Shown: positions 15,334 through 25,852 of the stretch, piece by piece
How positions within the stretch are numbered: the first letter of the stretch is position 1
How the letters are laid out: each line of letters starts with the position of its first letter
Assembly: GCA_947499565.1 (NCBI GenBank)
Contig: CANMOV010000002.1
Coordinates: forward strand, 1-64,000
Length of the DNA stretch: 64,000 nucleotides
Direction of reading: 5' to 3'
From: an uncultured Croceitalea sp.
GTDB taxonomy: Bacteria > Bacteroidota > Bacteroidia > Flavobacteriales > Flavobacteriaceae
The notes under the pieces: model-generated
Databases searched by the model: none
The model's input: only the letters and a program-made list of their open reading frames with translations
Told to the model about the DNA's origin: nothing
Position numbers and translations under genes: made by a program

Positions 15334-16143
15334 TTAAGAGATTATAGAAGTGTACAACGCATTTAATTTAATAAGATAATTCTTACTTATAATTAATTTC
15401 TTATTTCTTTTGCTGGAAGAGGATTCAAATTCTGGAGGAGGAAGTCCGCGTTTTAGCGCTTCGTTGGTATAATATGCTCTTTTAGTTGGGTGTAAGGGAT
15501 AAACACCGTTAAATATGGTGCGCCAATACCGTTTTTGCACTATGGTTATAAGCATTTGGATACAATCCTCTAAATGAATTAGATTTACCAAAGCATCGCC
15601 GTTCTTTAAACCCTTTTTTCCCGCTAAGTGATTAACTGGGTGTCTATCTCTACCTATTAAACCACCAAAACGAACAATAGCAGTATTTAGATTATTTTCT
15701 TTTTGGAAGAGCGCTTCGCTTTGTGCTAATTGCTTTCCAGATTCGGTTTCGGGTCTTAGAATGGTATCTTCTGTAATTTCACCTTCCGCGCTGCCATACA
15801 CAGAAGTACTGCTTACAAAAACAATATTTTTAACGGCCGCTTTTTGTATTTCGTTTAGCAGCAGGTTTATTTTTGAAACATAATTGCTACCACTATTACC
15901 TCTTAATCCTGGGGGAACATTAATAATTAGGGTGTCTAAGCCAGATAGAAAATTAGTGATATCACCAGCAATGGCATTTTCATGAAGTTGTATTTTAAAC
16001 CCTTTTATTCCAGCTAATTCTAACTGTTCTACTTTTGAAGTAGAAGTTGTCGTTCCACGTACTTTGTAACCAGACTTGAGCAACTTTTCAGCTAATGGTA
16101 AGCCAAGCCAGCCACAGCCCATTACGCCAACTGTTCTACTCAA
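15334..16143 (-). CDS. SDR-family NAD(P)-dependent epimerase-like protein (YeeZ-like)
   Basis: 269 residues. GCGWLGLPLAEKL (9-21) is the dinucleotide-binding loop, followed by FVSSTSVYG with the catalytic Ser and Tyr region and VRFGGLIGRDRHPVNHL later. This pattern is the atypical SDR subgroup that includes YeeZ. The substrate is unknown. The start overlaps the end of the M28 peptidase gene by 8 nt, so the two are co-transcribed although no functional link is evident. Confidence 0.8.
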   Translation of the reverse strand: MSRTVGVMGCGWLGLPLAEKLLKSGYKVRGTTTSTSKVEQLELAGIKGFKIQLHENAIAGDITNFLSGLDTLIINVPPGLRGNSGSNYVSKINLLLNEIQKAAVKNIVFVSSTSVYGSAEGEITEDTILRPETESGKQLAQSEALFQKENNLNTAIVRFGGLIGRDRHPVNHLAGKKGLKNGDALVNLIHLEDCIQMLITIVQKRYWRTIFNGVYPLHPTKRAYYTNEALKRGLPPPEFESSSSKRNKKLIISKNYLIKLNALYTSIIS

Positions 16144-18418
16144 ATTTTAAAGTTTTGGTAACCAAAATAGCATCATTTAATACGAATGGCATTGGTATGC
16201 TGTTTTTTGGTCGTTCAGGGACTGAAAATTGTTTATTAGTCAGTAAATCATTTGAAGCTTCAAAGAAAGTGAGCTCTAAAGGTTCCTCTTTTGGAATACT
16301 CAATTCAATTTCGGTGAAGTCGTTATCCGAAATATAATGCGTTATTAACTTTCCGTAGCGTCTATTCTCTAGAAAATAATCAGAAAGTTTAATAGTGTTT
16401 ATAGTAGCATTGTTAATGCTAATGGTATTGGTAAAAACCTCAAGTCTATTTACATCGCGTTGTGGTGTTATACATAGGGCTATTATTCGCTCATCGCCCA
16501 CAACAGTATCTTGCACAATATCGATTCTTGGAGCTTTAATACTTTTGGGTGCTGTTTCTGCTACATATGTAAATCCTGTGCTGTATTTGCTGCTTATAAT
16601 GTTTGAACTTTCCTTGGATACAGGTTTTTTCTTTTCACCAAGAAACTGCCCGTTCCATCCAATAGTTCTAGTATCGTATGTTGCCCATTTGGCTGTGTTT
16701 TTGTCAGCATCATAAACGTACAAAAGACTACTTGGTTTTGGATTACTTTCGGAAAAACCAGAATTAAGATGTGCCGAGATTGCAAATATTGCAAAAAACA
16801 TAAATGCTAAAATAGTTAGCCTAACAGGATTTTTAATCTGCCTAAAAAGAGGCAGTACAATAAAATAGATTAGGGTGACAAAAATTGTAGCCGCCGCCAT
16901 CATTTTAAGTCCAAGTCCAACAGGAAACATTTTTACAAAAGGAGCATATATAAAGATTCCGGGCAATGCTAAGAACAATAATAAAAGTGCATTTGGCTTT
17001 TCTTGGTTTATGTAAACTAAAAAAGCTGCTAATAGCCCAAACAAAGGCACAATAAAAAAGCTAGCTCCTTTAAGATAATAAGCTACAAGCCCGCAAATTA
17101 CTAACCAAATAAAAATAGGAGCAACTAGTAAACTCGGGGTGTTAATTTTTTTGAATCTATTATAAACAAAGAAACATGTTCCAACTGCTAAGAATGACAT
17201 CTCCAAAATATAAGTATGTCCATTATAGGTAAAGCCGTGCAGCATGTCTTGGTAATCTGGATACCACCATTTAAGAAAAGGCCAGCTTATATAGCCAAAA
17301 AGACCATTTAATAATAATACTAGAAGTAAAGGGATAAAACCTATTAAGATGGATTTTGCATTCAGAACTTTCTTTTTAAACCCTAATAGTAATAATCCAA
17401 TAAATAGTAACCCCGCAATACTAAACATAGGCCAAATCCATTCAAATGGATATGATACCAATCTAAAAAAAGGCACATTAAAATAAATGTAATCATCTAA
17501 ACTTTTAAGATTATCTAAATCTGCATTGCTAAAATGATTTAACAAAGGCATAAGATAGCTCCCTTGATGTGTCAAGGAGTTTCTATCTAATCTTTCGTAA
17601 TTATCTAATGCGGTATGGTAATCATAATGGTCATCAATGAATGCAAAATTAAAACCATCAATATCACCATCCTCCCTAAAAACGGTTAAATCGGTATCAT
17701 TCGGGAGCATTTTGTAAATGCTATAAGCCAATGAATTTGCAACGGGATATTCAGGATTCGCTTTTGTAAATTCTTTAATTAATTTACCATTACCCCTATT
17801 GGTTTCAATGAGCATATAACTAGGACCGCCACTTCCGCGTGCTTCAAAATTTAGAACAAGGCCAACATCTTCTGCCCAAGGATGCTTATTTACGAATAAG
17901 TCTGCTCCATTAAGGCCAAGCTCTTCAGCATCAGTAATTAAAATTATAATATCGTTTTTAGGAGTCTTATTATCTGCTAAAAATGCGCGAACTCCTTCAA
18001 TGATTGTTGCTACACCACTAGCAGCATCACTTGCACCAAAGGAAGAATGTGGATTACTATCATAATGAGACATTAGCATTAATGCCTTGCCGTCTTCTGT
18101 ACCTTTAATACGTGCTAGTACATTAGTTGCTTTGCTCAAATTACCCCAATCACCAGCAGTGTACCCTTCTTGAGTAATAGTCTGTAGCCCCATGCTTTTA
18201 AGCTCGCTAATTACATAAGTAAGTGCATTTGAATGCCCAGAAAAACCAACCGCATGTGGTTCTAAAGAAAGTTGCTTTACATGGGTTAAAGCATTATCAG
18301 TTGAAAAAGAACCCATATCGGTCTTTGAATCGCTTTCATAGGGTGGCATTAAGGATTTAAAGCTATAGTAAACAGCTAAAGCAAGAAGCAGCAGCGCTAT
18401 TGTTCTTGTAAGTCTCAT
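16136..18418 (-). CDS. M28-family zinc aminopeptidase with polytopic membrane domain
   Basis: 760 residues. An N-terminal hydrophobic anchor precedes an M28 domain (~40-310) with SHYDS, GASDAASGV, TDAEELGLNGADLF and EARGSGGP carrying the metal-ligand His, Asp and Glu residues. Residues ~320-560 hold seven to nine membrane segments, and the last ~190 residues form a soluble domain. The order resembles ER metallopeptidase 1-type proteins and Bacteroidota M28 membrane peptidases. It likely cleaves peptides at the periplasmic side. It is the first gene of a unit with the YeeZ-like protein. Confidence 0.88.
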   Translation of the reverse strand: MRLTRTIALLLLALAVYYSFKSLMPPYESDSKTDMGSFSTDNALTHVKQLSLEPHAVGFSGHSNALTYVISELKSMGLQTITQEGYTAGDWGNLSKATNVLARIKGTEDGKALMLMSHYDSNPHSSFGASDAASGVATIIEGVRAFLADNKTPKNDIIILITDAEELGLNGADLFVNKHPWAEDVGLVLNFEARGSGGPSYMLIETNRGNGKLIKEFTKANPEYPVANSLAYSIYKMLPNDTDLTVFREDGDIDGFNFAFIDDHYDYHTALDNYERLDRNSLTHQGSYLMPLLNHFSNADLDNLKSLDDYIYFNVPFFRLVSYPFEWIWPMFSIAGLLFIGLLLLGFKKKVLNAKSILIGFIPLLLVLLLNGLFGYISWPFLKWWYPDYQDMLHGFTYNGHTYILEMSFLAVGTCFFVYNRFKKINTPSLLVAPIFIWLVICGLVAYYLKGASFFIVPLFGLLAAFLVYINQEKPNALLLLFLALPGIFIYAPFVKMFPVGLGLKMMAAATIFVTLIYFIVLPLFRQIKNPVRLTILAFMFFAIFAISAHLNSGFSESNPKPSSLLYVYDADKNTAKWATYDTRTIGWNGQFLGEKKKPVSKESSNIISSKYSTGFTYVAETAPKSIKAPRIDIVQDTVVGDERIIALCITPQRDVNRLEVFTNTISINNATINTIKLSDYFLENRRYGKLITHYISDNDFTEIELSIPKEEPLELTFFEASNDLLTNKQFSVPERPKNSIPMPFVLNDAILVTKTLKFE

Positions 18419-18541
18419 TAGAAGGATTTAGTTGTGATATAAATGTATAAAAATAAATAGGCTTAATGCATTTGAGCGTAAAAATTCACGTAAACCGTTA
18501 AAAATCACTAACTTTAGTAATCAACCAATAATGTAAATAGT

Positions 18542-19012
18542 ATGGCAATCAAGAGTTTTCAAGGAGCAAGAGCAAAGTCGACAGGAAAGAAAGAGTATGA
18601 TGCGGCTATTTTAGTATCTGATTATATGACTAAAAAGCTGGTGACTTTTTCGCCGGAACAATCCATACTGGAAGTGATGGAATCTTTTGCAAAGAATCAT
18701 ATTTCTGGTGGACCTGTAATGGACAACAATGGTTTTTTGGTAGGGATTATTTCTGAAGCGGATTGTATGAAGCAAATTTCTGAAAGTCGTTATTTTAACC
18801 AACCAATATTAGATAAAAGCGTTGAACGCTTTATGACTAAAAATGTAGAGACTATTCCTCATGATATGAGCATATTTGATGCTGCAGGCGTTTTTGACAG
18901 GCACAATAGAAGAAGGTTGCCTGTTATGAAAGATGGAATTTTAGTTGGTCAAATTAGTAGAAAAGATATTGTAATAGCCGCACTTAAACTAAGTGGACAG
19001 AACTGGAAGTAA
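18542..19012 (+). CDS. CBS-domain pair protein
   Basis: 156 residues, nearly all made of two CBS domains: SDYMTKKLVTFSPEQSILEVMESF (~28-50) with GISEAD-like closure, and RFMTKNVETIPHDMSIFDAAGVF (~95-118) ending VGQISRKDIV. CBS pairs bind adenine nucleotides and act as energy or second-messenger sensors. With no fused catalytic domain, it probably works on a partner protein. It is transcribed alone, with the 19014-19361 gene converging 1 nt away. Confidence 0.88.
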   Translation: MAIKSFQGARAKSTGKKEYDAAILVSDYMTKKLVTFSPEQSILEVMESFAKNHISGGPVMDNNGFLVGIISEADCMKQISESRYFNQPILDKSVERFMTKNVETIPHDMSIFDAAGVFDRHNRRRLPVMKDGILVGQISRKDIVIAALKLSGQNWK

Positions 19013-19013
19013 A

Positions 19014-19361
19014 CTATTCCCGTTTTACAAGCATATAATAATCGTTATCTAAAGGAAGATATCCTAAATCATACACAAAGAAATAGGTGCTTCCTTTTTT
19101 TGTGGTGTATAGGTTGGTGATGTATTCAAAATCGAATCCTTTATCTAGTAACCTAGTCTTGGTGGTTCTTGTTTTCCCATCTTTTAATTCGAAACTATCT
19201 AGAATACGGTAATTTTTTCGAAGCCTGTTGTTAATGTTTCGAACAAGGTTTTTACTGTCTTTGTTAATTTTATTATTGTAAGCATTACGACAGTAATCTG
19301 AGCAGAATTTTTTGTCTACTCTACCTTTAATTTCTTCTTCGCATTCCAAGCATTTTTTCAT
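19014..19361 (-). CDS. Small zinc-ribbon protein
   Basis: 115 residues. The N-terminus MKKCLECEEEI...KKFCSDYCRNAY has two CxxC/CxxxC pairs forming a treble-clef or zinc-ribbon, the pattern of the DUF2116-like and MYND-like small ribbon proteins. The C-terminal part, with YLPLDNDYYMLVKRE, has no domain I recognise. It starts 4 nt after the DUF6265-like gene, so they form a unit. Confidence 0.75.
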   Translation of the reverse strand: MKKCLECEEEIKGRVDKKFCSDYCRNAYNNKINKDSKNLVRNINNRLRKNYRILDSFELKDGKTRTTKTRLLDKGFDFEYITNLYTTKKGSTYFFVYDLGYLPLDNDYYMLVKRE

Positions 19362-19365
19362 TAAG

Positions 19366-19857
19366 TCATTGTTTTTTATAATTAAAAATCACTTCACTTT
19401 CTGAACCATCTTTGTTACCGATTAAGCCATAAATGTTAATTTCATTTGGACTAACCTTTTCAAAAGTAAACCCGTCAAAATAAACCCGATTACCTTCATG
19501 CTTTATGAATTTAAACTGTTGTACTTCATTCTTTTCTTCCCAAGCGTGTAGCTTAGCATCAAAATGTCTTAATTCAAAAACTAAGAAAGAATCAACCTCT
19601 TTTATATGGCCTATTTCATAAAAATTGACCTTTCCATTAATAAGATGTCTAAAAATAAACATCATGGACTTACCATCTATAGGGCTCCAAATTTCTTCTG
19701 TTACTCCACCAAAGGCAGTTCCTTTCCAATGACCTTCCAACCAAGAAACTAAAGCTATACTAGCTTCTGTAGGTTGTTTTTCTTCAACTAATTGAAGCGT
19801 ATTTTGACCATGTATTGATGCGTAATTTATTACTAGTAGAAAAAGTAAAACCCTCAT
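19366..19857 (-). CDS. Secreted DUF6265-like protein
   Basis: 163 residues with a signal peptide (MRVLLFLLVINYASIHG). LVSWLEGHWKGTAFGGV-EEIWS near residue 38 and the lipocalin-like alternation of strands match the DUF6265 family, small beta-barrel proteins of unknown function. It sits directly upstream of the zinc-ribbon gene. No active site can be named. Confidence 0.75.
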   Translation of the reverse strand: MRVLLFLLVINYASIHGQNTLQLVEEKQPTEASIALVSWLEGHWKGTAFGGVTEEIWSPIDGKSMMFIFRHLINGKVNFYEIGHIKEVDSFLVFELRHFDAKLHAWEEKNEVQQFKFIKHEGNRVYFDGFTFEKVSPNEINIYGLIGNKDGSESEVIFNYKKQ

Positions 19858-19904
19858 AATTTCGTTCTTTTTAGTAATGACGAATTAAGAACTGTGTATT
19901 AGAC

Positions 19905-20477
19905 TTATTCTATAACAATATCGTATTTTTTCAATAAACCTAAGACGCTTTCCTTTCCAAATCGCGCTTTTTTTAGCTGATTGCTTTCTGGATTTAAGGT
20001 TAAATTTAGGGCACTTGTTAAATCAGCTTTATTAAGGATAGTACTATTAAAAATGGCTTTTTCAAGATTACAATTTGGGAATGAAGAATTAGTTAAATCA
20101 GTTTCTGTAAAATCAACCTCCAAAAGGCTACAGTCATTAAATACGGTATTTTTTAATCTTAGTTTAAAAAAGGAGGCAAAATCCAATTGGCAATTATCAA
20201 ACCTTACTGAAAGTAAAGAGTCATTCAAATCTTCAAATCGTAACCCAATAAGTTTAGATTCTTTAAAAAGTACATCGTTAAAAATAGTGTGCTTAATATT
20301 GGTATTACTTAAATCACAAGCTAAAAATTCACATGCTGTGAAATTCTGATTATCTAAAAATCCATTCTGAAATTGACATGTTTCAAAAATACATTCTTCA
20401 TATTCTGCTCTGTCTAAACGAGTCTTTGAATAGTCTTCTTTTCTAAAATGCTTATCCGTTATAAACGGTTTATCCAT
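19905..20477 (-). CDS. Pentapeptide-repeat protein (Qnr-like size)
   Basis: 190 residues made of A(D/N)LxX-type pentapeptide repeats: CEFLACDLSNTNIKHTIF, VRFDNCQLDFASFF and TDLTNSSFPNCNLEKAIF are clear runs, which fold as a right-handed quadrilateral beta-helix. Qnr-type members protect DNA gyrase from quinolones, but this one has no feature proving it and many such proteins have other roles. Its ATG overlaps the stop of the beta-propeller gene as TAATG, so it is translationally coupled to a secreted-protein gene, which is unusual for a cytosolic repeat protein. Confidence 0.85.
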   Translation of the reverse strand: MDKPFITDKHFRKEDYSKTRLDRAEYEECIFETCQFQNGFLDNQNFTACEFLACDLSNTNIKHTIFNDVLFKESKLIGLRFEDLNDSLLSVRFDNCQLDFASFFKLRLKNTVFNDCSLLEVDFTETDLTNSSFPNCNLEKAIFNSTILNKADLTSALNLTLNPESNQLKKARFGKESVLGLLKKYDIVIE

Positions 20478-23400
20478 TATTCTTTAGTTAAGATTAAGGC
20501 TGGTAGGTTTAGTGATTTAAATAGGGTATTGTAGGCAGTCATTTCTGTACCAATAATTGCATTTTTTTCTTTATTAAATTTCTGCCAATCAGCTAGCAAA
20601 TCCTTTAAACGCTCTTTTGCACCAGCGGTTACTTTCGGTTCTGCCACGTCCACAAATCCTTTTAGATGCAATAAGTCTGCATTAAGTTGGTTGTTGAAGT
20701 TTATGACATCCTGGAAGGTTTTTTGTTTAGGTTGAATTAGGTTTTCTTCCCATTTGCTTATTCGTTCTTTTAAAGCCTCTCCCTTTTTGAGTAATTCCTC
20801 CGCAGTTTTATTATTCTTTAATAATTTATGATAATTCTTTAATTGGGTTTTTGCAGAGCGCATTTGGTTTACAGCTTCATGCATTTCTCTTACGGTATCA
20901 TCAATCGTCTGTAAAAATTGCTCTTGTTCTGCGTAGTCTGCCGATGTAGCATTAATAGATGGATTTGGTAAAATAGTGGCTGTAGTTTCAACCACTTCAT
21001 CTACTAAAGTTAAACGAAGCGTATAAGTTCCCGGAGCAATACGTTGCCCATTAGAATTTCCAAAAACAAATACATTTTTTATACTTGGTAGTGCTTCTGT
21101 TCTAAAGTCCCAAGTAAAGCGATTATACCCTTTTTTACTTGGCAATACTTGGGGTTTTGATGGGCCACCTGCCCATGATTTGAAATCTTTCGATTTTTGA
21201 TTGGTATAGCTACGGATTACTTTCCCTTCGCTAAGAACTTCTAATTTTAGTTCCGTAGAATCTAACTTACTAGGCAGATAATAATCAATAGTTACTCCTG
21301 ATTTTGGGTTCTGTCCCAAGCCAGGAACTGGCTTTTCTTGACTTCCACCAAAAATTCTATAGCTTGGTTTTGGCTGTATAATTTTTAGCTTCTCTGAAGT
21401 ATCAAAGCTGTTTTGAATTGCCCCTAAGTCATCTAAAATCCAGAAGGATCTTCCCGCAGTGGCAACAACCAAATCGTTATCTTGTATAGTTAAATCATTT
21501 ATAGGTACAGTAGGAAGATTCAATTGAAACTTCTGCCAGAACTGTCCATCATCTAAGGATACATACAATCCAGTTTCTGTACCAGCGTACAAAAGTCCTT
21601 TCTTCTTTCTATCCTCACGAACCGTGCGAACAAAGGTATGCTTGTCGCTTATGCCATTGGTGATCTTTGTCCACGTTTGCCCATAATCTGAGGTCCTGAA
21701 TATATAAGGTTTTAAATCCATGGATTTGTATCGCATTACAGCAACATAAGCAGTGGCAGGGTTATGAGGTGAAACTTCAATACTATTGATGATGCCATTA
21801 CCAATATTAGGAGGTGTAATATTAGTCCAATTGGTGCCGCCATCTTTAGTAATATGCAGGAGACCGTCATCGCTTCCAGCATATAATATTCCTTCCTCAT
21901 GTGGGGATTCTACCAAATACATTAAAGTGTTATAGTTTTCGCCTCCAGCTCCTTCATTAGTATATGGACCACCACCAGGACCTTGTTTTTCCTTTTCATT
22001 TCGTGTTAAATCTGGACTTACAACATCCCAATTTTGACCTCCATTTGTAGTTTTAAAAACAACATTTCCTGCATGGTATATGGTGTTTCGGTCATGTGGG
22101 GAACTTATGATAGGGGCATTCCAATTGTATCTAAACTTAAAGTCTTTAGGAAGTTTTCCTAACCCTAGTTCTGGATATTCTTTAATAGGCTTTCCTTCAC
22201 GTGAAGCTTTTATCCATTTTTCAATAATCCCTTGGTAGCAACCACCATAAACCACGTCGGGACTATCTGGGTCAAAAGCGAGGTAGGCACTTTCACATCC
22301 TGCTACAGAATACCAATCTTTCCAATCTATTCCTGCATCATTGGTACGACTAGCAATTGCAATAGCGGAGTTATCCTGCTGTCCTCCATAAACATTATAT
22401 GGTACTAAATTATCTGTAATAACTCTGTAAAATTGTGAGGTTGCCTGATTTTGTTGTGTGCTCCAACTTTTGCCTCCATTATTAGAAATGTTTGCTCCAC
22501 CATCATTGGAATTAATCATCTTAGAATTGTCATTTGGATTAATCCATAAATGATGATTATCACCATGCGGAGTGGGCAATGGTTTAAAAGACCTACCTCC
22601 ATCAATAGACTTAGTAACTGGAGCATTTAAGACATAAACCACATTTTCATCTTGAGGGTCAGCGAAAATCTCCATATAATACCAAGAACGTGCAATGTTT
22701 ATGCGGTCTTTATTTACTTGTTTCCATTTCTTACCTGCATCATCACTTCTGTAGACTCCACCTTTAGTACCTTCCGCTTCAATTACAGCAAATACTAATT
22801 CGGAATTCGCTCTAGAAACAGAAATACCAGCTTTGCCAAATGCTTCTGGGAGTCCTTCTTTAAGTTGATTCCACGTAGTTCCACCATCTGTAGATTTATA
22901 AATACCAGAAGAAGCACCACCGGATTCCATTAGCCATGGGTAGCGTCTATGCTGCCACATAGCAGCATATAGAATCAGTGGATTGTTCATATCCATTGAT
23001 ACGGACGAGGCTCCAGTATTTTCATCTACAAAGAGCACACGTTCCCAACTAGCACCGCCATTAGTAGAACGATAAATACCTCTTTCCTCGGAAGGGCCAT
23101 ACTGAGCACCTTGGGCAGCTATAAATAATACATCTGGATTATTTGGGTCAATGATAACATCAGAGATATGTCGGGTTTCATCCAAACCAATATGTTTCCA
23201 TGTTTTTCCAGCATCCGTGGATTTGTATACCCCGTCTCCCATGGAAGTCATTACGCCACGTGCTGCATGTTCTCCCATCCCAACAACAACAATATTTGGA
23301 TTGCTTTCGGAAACGGCGACAGCCCCAACCGTACCTGTGTTTAATTGGCCGTCGGAAATGTTTTTCCATGTGATACCATCATCCGTGGTTTTATAAATTC

Positions 23401-23626
23401 CACCACCAACAGCACCCATATAGTAGGTCATGGGCTGTCCAACTACTCCAGTTGAAGTAACACTACGGCCACCACGAAAAGGGCCAATGTTACGCCACTT
23501 AAGTCCAGAATACATAGAATCGTTTAGGATTATTTTTGGGGTTTCGGCTTTCTTTTTTCTGCGTTGTGAATTAACCGATTCTGGAATTAGTATTACTGCT
23601 AAAAAGAGAAGTAAAATATGTTTCAT
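20477..23626 (-). CDS. Secreted VPS10/BNR-repeat beta-propeller protein
   Basis: 1049 residues with a signal peptide ([21 protein letters not shown]). Repeated SxDGGxTW-type Asp-box motifs run from ~60 to ~700 ([55 protein letters not shown]), making a sortilin/xyloglucanase-type 10-bladed or double propeller. The last ~300 residues include a fibronectin-like NG-rich region and a helical coiled segment (~860-1000). Such proteins in Bacteroidota are annotated glycosyl hydrolases, but no catalytic residues can be read here. It lies 15 nt after the M20 hydrolase gene and is coupled to the pentapeptide gene. Confidence 0.88.
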   Translation of the reverse strand: MKHILLLFLAVILIPESVNSQRRKKKAETPKIILNDSMYSGLKWRNIGPFRGGRSVTSTGVVGQPMTYYMGAVGGGIYKTTDDGITWKNISDGQLNTGTVGAVAVSESNPNIVVVGMGEHAARGVMTSMGDGVYKSTDAGKTWKHIGLDETRHISDVIIDPNNPDVLFIAAQGAQYGPSEERGIYRSTNGGASWERVLFVDENTGASSVSMDMNNPLILYAAMWQHRRYPWLMESGGASSGIYKSTDGGTTWNQLKEGLPEAFGKAGISVSRANSELVFAVIEAEGTKGGVYRSDDAGKKWKQVNKDRINIARSWYYMEIFADPQDENVVYVLNAPVTKSIDGGRSFKPLPTPHGDNHHLWINPNDNSKMINSNDGGANISNNGGKSWSTQQNQATSQFYRVITDNLVPYNVYGGQQDNSAIAIASRTNDAGIDWKDWYSVAGCESAYLAFDPDSPDVVYGGCYQGIIEKWIKASREGKPIKEYPELGLGKLPKDFKFRYNWNAPIISSPHDRNTIYHAGNVVFKTTNGGQNWDVVSPDLTRNEKEKQGPGGGPYTNEGAGGENYNTLMYLVESPHEEGILYAGSDDGLLHITKDGGTNWTNITPPNIGNGIINSIEVSPHNPATAYVAVMRYKSMDLKPYIFRTSDYGQTWTKITNGISDKHTFVRTVREDRKKKGLLYAGTETGLYVSLDDGQFWQKFQLNLPTVPINDLTIQDNDLVVATAGRSFWILDDLGAIQNSFDTSEKLKIIQPKPSYRIFGGSQEKPVPGLGQNPKSGVTIDYYLPSKLDSTELKLEVLSEGKVIRSYTNQKSKDFKSWAGGPSKPQVLPSKKGYNRFTWDFRTEALPSIKNVFVFGNSNGQRIAPGTYTLRLTLVDEVVETTATILPNPSINATSADYAEQEQFLQTIDDTVREMHEAVNQMRSAKTQLKNYHKLLKNNKTAEELLKKGEALKERISKWEENLIQPKQKTFQDVINFNNQLNADLLHLKGFVDVAEPKVTAGAKERLKDLLADWQKFNKEKNAIIGTEMTAYNTLFKSLNLPALILTKE

Positions 23627-23641
23627 TAATTATGGTGTTAG

Positions 23642-24937
23642 TTATTTTAATTTTTTGTCAAGGGCTAAAATTGTATGTAAAAGTACATTGGCACCGTTAG
23701 CCATATCTTTTGCCGAAGTAAATTTTTTTGGGGAATGGCTAATACCCCCTTTACTAGGCACAAATATCATTCCCGTAGGTACTATGGTAGCCATATCTTG
23801 AGCATCATGTCCTGCACCGCTTGGCATATAATGGTGACTAAGCTTAAGGTTTTTGGAAGCTACTTCTATTTCTTTTTGAATAGAAGTAGCTGTTAACGCT
23901 GGATTAGCGGTAGTATCAAGGAGCTCAAAACTTACCTTAACATTCAATTCTTCAGCAATTGCTTTGGTTCGTTCTTTAATAGTTTTGTATACTTTTTCAA
24001 TGACATCTGAAGATAAATCTCTTATCTCTAAACTGGAGATAACTTTACCTGGGATTACGTTTGGTGCTCCGGGTTCAGCTTTTATTCTCCCAACGGTCGC
24101 GACCTGAGCTCCGCTAAAACTATTGGCTACTTCATTTACGGCAATGACAAATTTAGCAGCAGCCAATAAAGCATCTTGTCTTGCATTCATTGGAGTTGTG
24201 CCCGCATGGTTTGCGAAACCTTCAAAAGTAACATCCCACCATTTTAAACCTACAATACCCTCTACAATGCCTATATTGAGTTGCTTCTGCTCTAGAATAC
24301 CTCCTTGTTCAATATGCAATTCTAAAAAGGCAGCCATGGATTCTTTTTTGCGAATTACTTGGGTCAATTTTGTGGTATCACCACCTAGACGCATGATTCC
24401 CTCGCCCATGGAATAACCAGTTGAATTTTTAACAGAAAAAGCACTTTTAGTAAGGTGCCCAGAAAGGGCTCTACTTCCCATAACCCCACCTTCTTCGTTG
24501 GAAAATATTATAATCTCTAGAGGGTGATTGGTTGTAATATTTTGTTCTTGGAAAACAGTTAAGACTTCAATAGAAGCCATTGACCCAACACAGCCATCAT
24601 AATTGCCACCATTTGGGACTTTATCAATATGAGAGCCAAAAGAAATTAATTTTTTTGATTCATCTTTCCCTTTGCGCCTGCCAATAATATTACTAGCATA
24701 ATCGATATGAACTTTGAGTTTTAATGCTTCTAAGGTTTCTATAATCCATTTTCTAGCTTCAATATCCGCATCGCTAAAAGCTACTCGTTCCGTATCCCCA
24801 TTTTCTTGTATCCCAAATTTGGCAAGGTGAAAGATGCGTTGCTCCAATCGCTCTTGAATGACAGTTAGTGATTTTTGCTGTGCCATAAGGGGAACAGTTA
24901 TAAACAATATAACTAGTGAAATCTGGAGTGCTTTCAT
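23642..24937 (-). CDS. Exported M20-family amidohydrolase (allantoate amidohydrolase/N-carbamoylase-like)
   Basis: 432 residues from the ATG at 24937, giving the signal peptide MKALQISLVILFITVPLMAQ; a TTG 30 nt upstream would spoil it. Metal-binding motifs of the M20 Zn-dependent hydrolases are present: GSHIDKVPNGGNYDG, EEGGVMGSRALSG, LELHIEQG and GAGHDAQDMA. These match allantoate amidohydrolases and N-carbamoyl-L-amino acid hydrolases. Such enzymes are usually cytosolic, so export is noteworthy; it may work on external ureides or dipeptides. It is the first gene of a unit with the propeller protein. Confidence 0.85.
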   Translation of the reverse strand: MKALQISLVILFITVPLMAQQKSLTVIQERLEQRIFHLAKFGIQENGDTERVAFSDADIEARKWIIETLEALKLKVHIDYASNIIGRRKGKDESKKLISFGSHIDKVPNGGNYDGCVGSMASIEVLTVFQEQNITTNHPLEIIIFSNEEGGVMGSRALSGHLTKSAFSVKNSTGYSMGEGIMRLGGDTTKLTQVIRKKESMAAFLELHIEQGGILEQKQLNIGIVEGIVGLKWWDVTFEGFANHAGTTPMNARQDALLAAAKFVIAVNEVANSFSGAQVATVGRIKAEPGAPNVIPGKVISSLEIRDLSSDVIEKVYKTIKERTKAIAEELNVKVSFELLDTTANPALTATSIQKEIEVASKNLKLSHHYMPSGAGHDAQDMATIVPTGMIFVPSKGGISHSPKKFTSAKDMANGANVLLHTILALDKKLK

Positions 24938-25009
24938 TTGGTTGGAATTTGATGTAGTAAGATACAAAGCAGGAGGGTAAGACTAAAGAAATGTTAAACT
25001 TAATTTTTT

Positions 25010-25065
25010 ATTTGGAACAATCATTCTGTTAATAATATATTTGTATTGGAATGATTGTTCCAAAT
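25010..25065. promoter_or_regulatory. Two operators and housekeeping promoter in front of the SDR gene
   Basis: Arms 25010-25026 and 25049-25065 are perfect 17-bp inverted repeats. The right arm lies in a palindrome TTGGAATGATTGTTCCAA (25046-25063); the left one (25012-25029) has one good half-site. Between them stands a -7 box TATATTTG (25036-25043), with TTTG at 25011 as -33. The same palindrome recurs in front of the TetR gene, so the regulator encoded there is the likely binder, repressing by occlusion. Confidence 0.8.
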
Positions 25066-25088
25066 AAAATAATATTTAAAAACAAAAC

Positions 25089-25838
25089 ATGAAAAAATTA
25101 GAAAACAAAGTAGCAATAGTAACGGGTGCAACAAGCGGAATGGGTTTACAAACAGCAAAGCTTTATTTAGCAGAAGGAGCAAAAGTAGTTTTAACCGGAA
25201 GAAGTCAAGAAAAATTGGATGCATTAAAATCGGAATTAAAAGGAGATTATCTTTTAGTTAAGGCAGAGGCTAGTAGTGTTACTGATAGTGAAGAATTGAT
25301 TAAAACAACTGTAGCTACTTTTGGAAAAGTAGACGTACTTTTTTTAAACGCCGGGATTTTTAGAGTTGAAACTATTGATAGTTTGACTGAGGAAATTTTT
25401 GATGAAGTCTATAATATTAATGTTAGAGGACCCTTATTTACAGTAAAAGCGGCTTACGAGTCTTTAAATGAAGGCGCAAGTATAATTTTTAATACATCGG
25501 TAGCTGGTGTTAAAGGTTTTGGGGGAATGGCAACTTATGGTTCTAGCAAAGCTGCGCTGCGCTCCTTAACAAGAACTTTGGCTTCTGAATTTGGACCGAA
25601 GGGAATTCGTGTAAACGCAATCTCTCCTGGCCCTATTGATACCCCTATCTATGGAAAGCACAATGCGCCTCAAGAGAACATTAATGAAATGGCTTCAAAC
25701 TTACCGTCATTGGTGAGCTTAGGGCGTTTTGGGACAGCCGATGAAATTGCAACTACGGCATTATTTTTAGCTAGTTCAGATAGCAGCTATATTACTGGAG
25801 CAGAGATTGCCGTAGACGGTGGATTGGCGCAGGTTTAA
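25089..25838 (+). CDS. SDR-family oxidoreductase
   Basis: 249 residues, a classical short-chain dehydrogenase: TGATSGMG cofactor loop near residue 14, NAG (~89-91), Ser in NTSVAG (~139), YGSSK catalytic Tyr/Lys (~153) and the PGPIDTP sequence. Residue use suggests NADP(H) (GRSQEK after strand 2). The substrate is unknown; SDR genes paired with TetR regulators are often induced by reactive aldehydes or quinones. The promoter lies between two operators for the TetR regulator 33 nt downstream. Confidence 0.88.
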   Translation: MKKLENKVAIVTGATSGMGLQTAKLYLAEGAKVVLTGRSQEKLDALKSELKGDYLLVKAEASSVTDSEELIKTTVATFGKVDVLFLNAGIFRVETIDSLTEEIFDEVYNINVRGPLFTVKAAYESLNEGASIIFNTSVAGVKGFGGMATYGSSKAALRSLTRTLASEFGPKGIRVNAISPGPIDTPIYGKHNAPQENINEMASNLPSLVSLGRFGTADEIATTALFLASSDSSYITGAEIAVDGGLAQV

Positions 25839-25852
25839 TTTTTTAAATAAAT

